DNA of 38,758 nucleotides from the NCBI RefSeq assembly GCF_013607485.1, contig NZ_SCHP01000010.1, positions 1-38,758 of the forward strand, given 5' to 3'. The translations under genes were made by a program, and so were the position numbers. The DNA is from Bombilactobacillus bombi. GTDB lineage: Bacteria; Bacillota; Bacilli; Lactobacillales; Lactobacillaceae. The notes under the pieces are model-generated. The model was not told the origin of the DNA and made no database searches. It saw nothing but the letters and a program-made list of their open reading frames with translations. Positions 33,818-38,758 of the stretch are shown here, one piece after another (position 1 is the first letter of the stretch; every line of letters begins with the position of its first letter).

Positions 33818-34143
33818 TAAAAATGAACCATCTTTTCTAAAGGAGCAACTAATACTGTTGCTCCCCCTACTAAAACTTCAATCGGGTGGTTAGGCATTTC
33901 ACCTAACATATTAGTTGCCATCGAACTTGTAGAATATTCTTTACGCGTCGAAGAATTTTCTTTAATAATAGTTAAAACCGCGTCGACTTGTTCATCTTCA
34001 ACTCCTAATAATAAAGTAGAGTTGCCACGCTTTAAAAAACCACCGCTAGTGGCTAAGCGCGTCGAACGAAATTGTGCCTGATTCAAAGCCTTAATTAATT
34101 TACTACAATCTTTATCTTGCACAAAAGCAATTATTAACTTCAT
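33817..34143 (-). CDS. darA: Cyclic-di-AMP receptor DarA/PstA (YaaQ)
   Basis: Small PII-like protein (108 aa) that binds c-di-AMP in Firmicutes. It matches the family start MKLIIAFVQDKD, the LATSGGFLKRGNSTLL region and the ending GGATVLVAPLEKMVHF. Its output is still not well understood. It lies two bases from the tmk stop and overlaps holB by one base, the usual tmk-yaaQ-holB order. Confidence 0.93.
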   Translation of the reverse strand: MKLIIAFVQDKDCSKLIKALNQAQFRSTRLATSGGFLKRGNSTLLLGVEDEQVDAVLTIIKENSSTRKEYSTSSMATNMLGEMPNHPIEVLVGGATVLVAPLEKMVHF

Positions 34144-34145
34144 TG

Positions 34146-34784
34146 TTATTCTCCTAAATTAAAGCGCTGCATAATCACATCTAAACAGGACTGAACCACT
34201 TGTTGGGGGGATTGGTTAGCATCGATAGCAACTATTCGTTCAGGAAATTGCTGGCATAAACTCTGGTAAGCAGCTGCTACACGTTGATGAAAAGCCAATT
34301 GCTCTTTTTCTAAGCGATCCTGTGCCTGCTGCCGGCTTTGTTGAATCCGTTTTAAACCGACCTCAGGCTCAATATCAAAATACAAAGTTAATTGCGGCAA
34401 TAGCTGGTCAATCGCAAATAAGTTCAAATTCCAAACTTTTTCTAAGCCTATTTGCCGACCTGCCCCTTGATAAGCAACGGAGCTATCTACATAGCGATCA
34501 CTCAACACAATTTTATTAGCCTTGAGCGCCGGCTCAATAACATCTACTAAATGCTGGCGGCGGCTCGCAGCATATAAAAGTGCTTCCGTACGAGCATCCA
34601 TAGATGTATTATGAACATCCAAAATAATTTGGCGAATCTGTTCAGAAATAGCACTGCCCCCAGGCTCTCGCGTTAAAATCACTTCTTGATTGCTTAACTG
34701 CTGCAGTTTATCCTCTAAATGTCTGGCCGCGGTGGATTTCCCGGAGCCATCAGGACCTTCTAACGAAATAAAAATACCCGTCAA
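34146..34784 (-). CDS. tmk: Thymidylate kinase
   Basis: Phosphorylates dTMP to dTDP. The 212-aa protein has the P-loop LEGPDGSGKST (8-18), DR at YVDSSVAYQG (DRYVDSS, about 96-102) and the flexible LID with RQQAQDR. The start is TTG because no ATG is available near the family N-terminus; GTAGG lies seven bases upstream. Promoter TTGTCT-17-TACAAT (34850-34822) lies about 38 bases upstream. It heads tmk-darA-holB-yabA-rsmI-thioesterase. Confidence 0.95.
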   Translation of the reverse strand: MTGIFISLEGPDGSGKSTAARHLEDKLQQLSNQEVILTREPGGSAISEQIRQIILDVHNTSMDARTEALLYAASRRQHLVDVIEPALKANKIVLSDRYVDSSVAYQGAGRQIGLEKVWNLNLFAIDQLLPQLTLYFDIEPEVGLKRIQQSRQQAQDRLEKEQLAFHQRVAAAYQSLCQQFPERIVAIDANQSPQQVVQSCLDVIMQRFNLGE

Positions 34785-35068
34785 TTTTTAGCCTACTTTC
34801 CTTTTAATCATTCCTTAACTTATTGTACTAAAAAAGCAAGGCAGAGACAAAAGTCGTTTATATTGCCGCTAGCTAAAATATTCATCAGATAAGACAAATT
34901 GGGAAACTTTTCAAAAAAATACCTGACAATAACTTGACCTTAGGCAAGTATCTAAAAAATTTAATTTTTAAGTCTCCTATTGGTTTTTAAAGCTTAGCCC
35001 TACACCCCCTAAAATTAAAGGATGTCTATAGATAAAAAAGCAAGTGTTGTAACGGATTAATTATCTTC
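34785..35068. other. 284-bp intergenic stretch between gpsA and tmk
   Basis: Apart from the tmk promoter I see no open frame with a ribosome binding site, no strong hairpin and no RNA motif. AT-rich runs are present (around 34950-34990). The yaaL/DUF2508 gene that often lies between recR and tmk in relatives is not here. There may also be a weak terminator for gpsA in the A/T-rich region. Confidence 0.5.
34822..34850 (-). promoter_or_regulatory. Promoter of the tmk operon
   Basis: Minus-strand TTGTCT (34850-34845) and TACAAT (34827-34822) are 17 bases apart. Confidence 0.65.
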
Positions 35069-36088
35069 CTATTGGTAAGTTTCAGATTTACCTTCACGCT
35101 GCATTAATTCAGCTACCTCAGCTTTAATATCTGCTTGCTCATATAAGACATGATAAATAGCTTCAGTAATTGGCATCTCAATTTGTTGTTGACGCGCTAA
35201 TTCATAAGCTGATTGACAAGTTTTAACACCTTCAATAACCATACCCATCTCAGTCACGACATCTGCCAACTTTTTTCCTTGTCCTAATTGATTTCCAGCC
35301 CGCCAATTGCGCGAATGGACACTAGTGCAGGTAACAATTAAATCACCAACACCAGAAAGACCAACAAAAGTCAGTGGCTGGGCTCCCATTGCTACTCCTA
35401 AACGGGATATTTCTGCCAATCCACGTGTCATTAAGGCCGCTTTTGCGTCATCACCATAACCCAGACCGTGTAAAGCACCAGCCCCTAGGGCAATAACATT
35501 TTTAAAAGCTGCCCCTAACTCGACCCCAATTAAATCAGTATTTGTATAAACACGAAAATAATTATTCATAAATAACTTTTGTACATATTGAGCTGCCGCT
35601 AAATTCTGACTAGCGGCAGTAATCAGCGTAATATCTTTTTTAGCAACTTCTTCTGCATGACTTGGACCCGAAAGTGCCACAATCGCTCGCCGACAGTCAA
35701 AAGGCATAACCAAAGTTAAAATTTCTGAAATTCGTAAATGAGTCTTTTGTTCAAGGCCTTTACTGGCATGAATGATTAAAGGCTGCAACTTTTGAGTTTT
35801 TAAAATAGGTACTACTTGTTGGGCTACTGAACGAATGGCTGGTGTGGGTACAGTAAATAAGACTACCTCCACTCCCTTTAGTGCTTGTGCCAGACTAGTT
35901 GTCGCTGTCAAGGCAGAGGGATATTGATAGTCTCCCATATAACGCTGATTGGTGTGCTGAATATTTAACTCATCTGCTTGACTTTGATGGCGAGTCCATA
36001 AAATCACATCTTGACCATTTTGTACTAAAACACTAGCCAAGATACTGCCCCACGAACCTGCACCTAATACCGCAATTTTTGTCTTCAT
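35069..36088 (-). CDS. gpsA: NAD(P)-dependent glycerol-3-phosphate dehydrogenase
   Basis: Reduces dihydroxyacetone phosphate to sn-glycerol-3-phosphate for phospholipids. The 339-aa protein has the Rossmann motif VLGAGSWGSILA (7-18), SKGLE, and catalytic K/D elements in LGAAFKNVIALGAGALHGLGYGDDAKAALMTRG (around 188-220). GAGGA lies four bases before the ATG. It stands between recR and tmk, an unusual place for the gene, and has an in-between gap on its downstream side. Confidence 0.96.
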   Translation of the reverse strand: MKTKIAVLGAGSWGSILASVLVQNGQDVILWTRHQSQADELNIQHTNQRYMGDYQYPSALTATTSLAQALKGVEVVLFTVPTPAIRSVAQQVVPILKTQKLQPLIIHASKGLEQKTHLRISEILTLVMPFDCRRAIVALSGPSHAEEVAKKDITLITAASQNLAAAQYVQKLFMNNYFRVYTNTDLIGVELGAAFKNVIALGAGALHGLGYGDDAKAALMTRGLAEISRLGVAMGAQPLTFVGLSGVGDLIVTCTSVHSRNWRAGNQLGQGKKLADVVTEMGMVIEGVKTCQSAYELARQQQIEMPITEAIYHVLYEQADIKAEVAELMQREGKSETYQ

Positions 36089-36129
36089 ATTATCCTCGAA
36101 TATTTTAGAGTTGCATTACTCTTTTATTA

Positions 36130-36729
36130 TTAAAGCTGCTGTCGACCTTCCACAGCCCGCTGCAGCGTCATCTGATCAGCATATTCAATATCAGCACCTA
36201 CCGCTAGGCCATGGGCCAAACGAGTCACTTTAATATGGGCAGGTTTTATTAATTTGGCTAAATACATTGCAGTTGCTTCGCCCTCAGGCGTAGCATTAGT
36301 GGCCACAATTACTTCTTTTACTTGGGTATTTTTTTGGAGACGATGTAAAAGATGCTTAATATTTAAGTCGTCAGGTCCAATACCATTTACAGGAGATAAC
36401 ACCCCACCTAATACCTGATATAAACCATTATAGCCATGCATGTTTTCCATCGCCATAATATCTTTTGGCTGCTCCACAACTAAAATTTGAGAAGCATCTC
36501 GGTGATGATTACTGCAAATTTCACAGGGATCTATATCAGTAATATTGCCGCAAATGGAACAATACTGCAGCTGAGTTTTAACTGCTTTGAGACTAGTAGC
36601 AAATTCCTGGACATCTTGGTTATCCATGCCAATTGTAAAAAAAGCCAAGCGAACGGCCGTTTTTTCACCGATGCCGGGTAATTTCATATAAGAATCAATT
36701 AAATTTGCTACAGGTTTAGGATATTGCAT
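36130..36729 (-). CDS. recR: Recombination protein RecR
   Basis: RecFOR-pathway clamp-like protein for gap and break repair. It has the N-terminal helix-hairpin-helix (LPGIGEKTA), the four-cysteine zinc site ([16 protein letters not shown], about 56-71) and the Toprim domain ([14 protein letters not shown], about 81-94). ATG 36729 has GAGGTGA five bases ahead; the TTG just before it is too close. 199 aa. It follows dnaX as usual, but without ebfC between. Confidence 0.95.
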   Translation of the reverse strand: MQYPKPVANLIDSYMKLPGIGEKTAVRLAFFTIGMDNQDVQEFATSLKAVKTQLQYCSICGNITDIDPCEICSNHHRDASQILVVEQPKDIMAMENMHGYNGLYQVLGGVLSPVNGIGPDDLNIKHLLHRLQKNTQVKEVIVATNATPEGEATAMYLAKLIKPAHIKVTRLAHGLAVGADIEYADQMTLQRAVEGRQQL

Positions 36730-36796
36730 CAAGTCACCTCTTAATTCTTAAAAGTTGCTGATTTTAAAATATTTTATTTTTGTTGTTAACAATTAG

Positions 36797-36856
36797 AGCT
36801 GTCTAAAGTACTCTAATATTGATATTTTAGGGATAAAGATGTTATTTCTGACAGCT
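36797..36856. repeat. 7-bp inverted repeat in the dnaX-recR gap
   Basis: AGCTGTC (36797-36803) and GACAGCT (36850-36856) flank 46 bases. The second arm ends directly at the dnaX stop codon. Its U-poor flank argues against a terminator; it may be chance. Confidence 0.3.
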
Positions 36857-38560
36857 TTAATCTTTTTTGTATTCAATGATTTCTGAATCAAATAATTTCT
36901 TAGCTTCTACAACTGCTGGATTTTCTGGTGGTGAAGCTTTCTTTTCACTTGGCTGTTGGTTAAGTTCATGATTTTGTAAAAAATTCTTACGTATTTGCGG
37001 CCAATCTTCTGCAGCCACAATTACTACATCAGCATCATTTTGGAGTAATTTATCAAGATTATCCTTTAGCATATCTAACATTTCTTGATTGCTCATCACT
37101 CGTTCAAACCACATTGCATAATCAAAGGCAACTACGACCCCTTGGGAACTAGCCGCTACTGGTTTGGACACTTTCATCACAGCTTTTTGCGTTACACTGA
37201 GCATGCTCATCAGATCTGGCCAAACTTCGCGTACTTGATTTAATGCCTGACGAGTGGCTTGTGCTAAAATTTGGTTAATTTTTTGTTGGTCAACATGGAT
37301 TGCTTGACCATTAGTTTTAACATGGGCTTTAACTGGACGCGCCTTTTTCGGAGTGGGAGAAGGACTCGCACTCAATTTTTGAATTTGTTGCTTAAGTTGC
37401 TCAATTTCAGTTTGCAAAGTTTGTAGTTTCTTATTATCAACGGGAGTTTGCGCTTTGGAAGCTGTTGGGTCAGCTTGCATAATTTCACACAATTTCACAG
37501 TCAAAACTTCTAAATAAATAGTCGTATGGGTAGCATTATGCAAATCCTGTTGTGTTTTGGAAGCAGCATCAATCATTTTATACAGCTGCTGCTGTTTAAG
37601 CTGATCTTTTGCAGCCAAAATTTTAGCTGACACCAAGGAACGATCAAATTCATCTAGAAGCTGGTCATCAGTTTTTACCAATAACAAATCTCGACATAAT
37701 TCAATAATCGCATCCGTAAAACGCATGGCCGAACGACCACTGGCTAATAATTGGTGCAAATTTTCTAGGGCTTGCGCTGGATTAGCTTGAATTACTGCTT
37801 GAAAATAGGTTTCCAATTGTTGCTTGTCTAAAGCGCCGGTTACCTGTAAAGCATTCTCTAAGCTCAATTGGTCATTACCTAAGGATAAAGCCTGATCTAA
37901 AATGCTCAAGGCATCCCGCATTCCACCTTCAGCTGCCTGGGCAATCAGGCGTAGGGCCTGTTCATCATAAGCAAGCTTCTTGTCTTTTAAGATAAATTGC
38001 AACCGTTGCAAAATAGTGCTGGCATCAATCCGCCGAAAATCAAAACGTTGAGTTCTTGAAATTATCGTTGCAGGAATCTTTTGTGGCTCAGTCGTCGCTA
38101 AAATAAAAATAACTTTAGCTGGCGGTTCTTCTAAGGTTTTTAAAAGAGCGTTAAAAGCTCCAGTAGACAGCATATGCACTTCATCAATAATATAAACTTT
38201 ATATTCAGCACGAGTTGGCGCATATTTAACTTTATCGCGAATATCACGAATTTGTTCCACACCGTTATTCGAAGCAGCATCAATTTCAATGACATCATTC
38301 AGACTGCCTTCAGTAATTGCCTGACAAATTTCACATTGATTGCAAGGCTCTCCTGCTTGTGGATGAAGACAATTAACAGCCTTAGCTAAAATCTTCGAAC
38401 AAGAAGTTTTACCAGTACCTCGCGGACCTGTAAATAAGTAAGCATGACTTACTTGTCTAGTTGCCACAGCATTACGTAAAGTCGTAGTAATTGCCTCTTG
38501 TCCAACAACATCACCAAAAGTCTGTGGCCGCCACACGCGGTAAAGGGCTTGATAAGCCAT
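36857..38560 (-). CDS. dnaX: DNA polymerase III gamma/tau subunit
   Basis: ATPase of the clamp loader. The 567-aa protein has Walker A GPRGTGKT (45-52), the zinc cysteines C64, C73, C76 and C79, Walker B IIDEVHML and the arginine-finger SRTQRF. The gamma part is about 1-365; a lysine-rich linker (PKKARPVKAH, about 404-413) leads to a tau-type C-terminal domain (about 420-530). AAAGGAG lies six bases before the ATG. No convincing slippery heptamer plus stem for gamma production was found. Confidence 0.97.
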   Translation of the reverse strand: MAYQALYRVWRPQTFGDVVGQEAITTTLRNAVATRQVSHAYLFTGPRGTGKTSCSKILAKAVNCLHPQAGEPCNQCEICQAITEGSLNDVIEIDAASNNGVEQIRDIRDKVKYAPTRAEYKVYIIDEVHMLSTGAFNALLKTLEEPPAKVIFILATTEPQKIPATIISRTQRFDFRRIDASTILQRLQFILKDKKLAYDEQALRLIAQAAEGGMRDALSILDQALSLGNDQLSLENALQVTGALDKQQLETYFQAVIQANPAQALENLHQLLASGRSAMRFTDAIIELCRDLLLVKTDDQLLDEFDRSLVSAKILAAKDQLKQQQLYKMIDAASKTQQDLHNATHTTIYLEVLTVKLCEIMQADPTASKAQTPVDNKKLQTLQTEIEQLKQQIQKLSASPSPTPKKARPVKAHVKTNGQAIHVDQQKINQILAQATRQALNQVREVWPDLMSMLSVTQKAVMKVSKPVAASSQGVVVAFDYAMWFERVMSNQEMLDMLKDNLDKLLQNDADVVIVAAEDWPQIRKNFLQNHELNQQPSEKKASPPENPAVVEAKKLFDSEIIEYKKD

Positions 38561-38575
38561 AAAAAACTCCTTTCT

Positions 38576-38592
38576 GTGGGGCTGTATCCCAC
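38576..38592 (-). promoter_or_regulatory. Hairpin directly upstream of the dnaX ribosome binding site
   Basis: GTGGG (38576-38580) and CCCAC (38588-38592) pair around a 7-nt loop, three bases from the AAAGGAG of dnaX. It could influence translation initiation or be a transcript boundary. Confidence 0.45.
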
Positions 38593-38639
38593 CCCTTTTA
38601 TCTATTCAACTAATATTAAATCTTGAAACAAATTAGAAG

Positions 38640-38645
38640 ATTATA
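38640..38645 (-). promoter_or_regulatory. Possible -10 box of the dnaX promoter
   Basis: Minus-strand TATAAT (38645-38640) is the only perfect -10 hexamer upstream of dnaX, about 80 bases before the start. A TATACT at 17 bases is a poor -35, so the assignment is tentative. The rest of 38593-38758 is AT-rich and holds no gene or RNA that I can identify; an SRP RNA gene is not present. Confidence 0.4.
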
Positions 38646-38758
38646 TCTCATTACATCTAACAAGTATAATAAGGTTCTTTACTACTTAATAATCAACTTC
38701 TAAACAAATCGCATACCAGTTTTTATTTTAATCCAAATTACCATAAATATAACATTAT

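Noticed and set aside
37300-37400. Programmed frameshift in dnaX to make a gamma form
   Set aside because: The lysine-rich linker has no slippery A-AAA-AAG heptamer with SD and stem; the frame is continuous to the tau-type end.
38561-38758. SRP RNA (scRNA) upstream of dnaX, as in Bacillus
   Set aside because: The conserved GGAAGGAAGCAGC-type loop is not present on either strand; only a small GTGGG/CCCAC hairpin is seen.
1-38758. CRISPR array, prophage, insertion sequence, tRNA or rRNA
   Set aside because: No regularly spaced repeats, no transposase or phage structural genes, and no cloverleaf or rRNA signatures were seen.

Overview
This 38.8 kb window is low-GC Firmicute chromosome. It most likely comes from a member of the Lactobacillaceae, possibly near the bee-associated Bombilactobacillus group; the genus is only a guess. 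The evidence is the mannose-PTS manLMN operon with manO, Rex, a fused ThrE exporter, FolT behind a THF-riboswitch-like leader, strong AGGAGG ribosome binding sites with frequent TTG starts, and a dnaX-recR-tmk-darA-holB-yabA-rsmI replication and repair cluster. I see no phage, insertion sequence, CRISPR array, tRNA or rRNA. Most genes lie on the minus strand.

Layout. (1) 1-3.8 kb: a minus-strand unit rex - manA - LtaS/GacH-like phosphoglycerol transferase. (2) 3.9-9.1 kb: a plus-strand ABC-F ATPase convergent with manO, then the mannose/glucose PTS operon manL-manM-manN ending in a clear terminator. (3) 9.2-12.8 kb: tsaB-tsaD (t6A synthesis) with no rimI between them, folT with its riboswitch, and a divergent asparaginase. 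(4) 12.8-15.2 kb: a self-regulated TetR - FtsX permease - ATPase export unit. (5) 15.4-19.1 kb: a putative transporter divergent from two hydrolases (an amidohydrolase and an M20 deacylase), with face-to-face promoters. (6) 19.2-24.5 kb: DUF2975 plus a YozG-type HTH, ThrE plus a CPBP protease, and a NatAB-type ABC exporter. (7) 24.6-30.9 kb: a 45-aa small protein, a Bce-type peptide-sensing/detoxification module (permease, ATPase, intramembrane-sensing kinase, response regulator) whose regulator operon starts with a zinc-ribbon/DUF4190 membrane protein, a YbjQ protein, and a frameshifted HD hydrolase. (8) 31-38.6 kb: acyl-ACP thioesterase, rsmI, yabA, holB, darA, tmk, gpsA, recR and dnaX.

No single locus is clearly a new system. 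The best candidates for new biology are the zinc-ribbon/DUF4190 protein co-transcribed with the Bce regulators, the transporter plus double-amidohydrolase cassette, the THF leader with two mutually exclusive hairpins reaching the folT ribosome binding site, and the structured 3' region of the Bce permease, whose terminator stem carries an SD/anti-SD pair. Several normally conserved small genes (ebfC, yaaL, yaaT, rimI) are missing from their usual positions. Start codons were re-assigned in several genes where a ribosome binding site clearly favours an internal start. Promoter, operator and family calls come from reading the sequence and from memory, not from searches.
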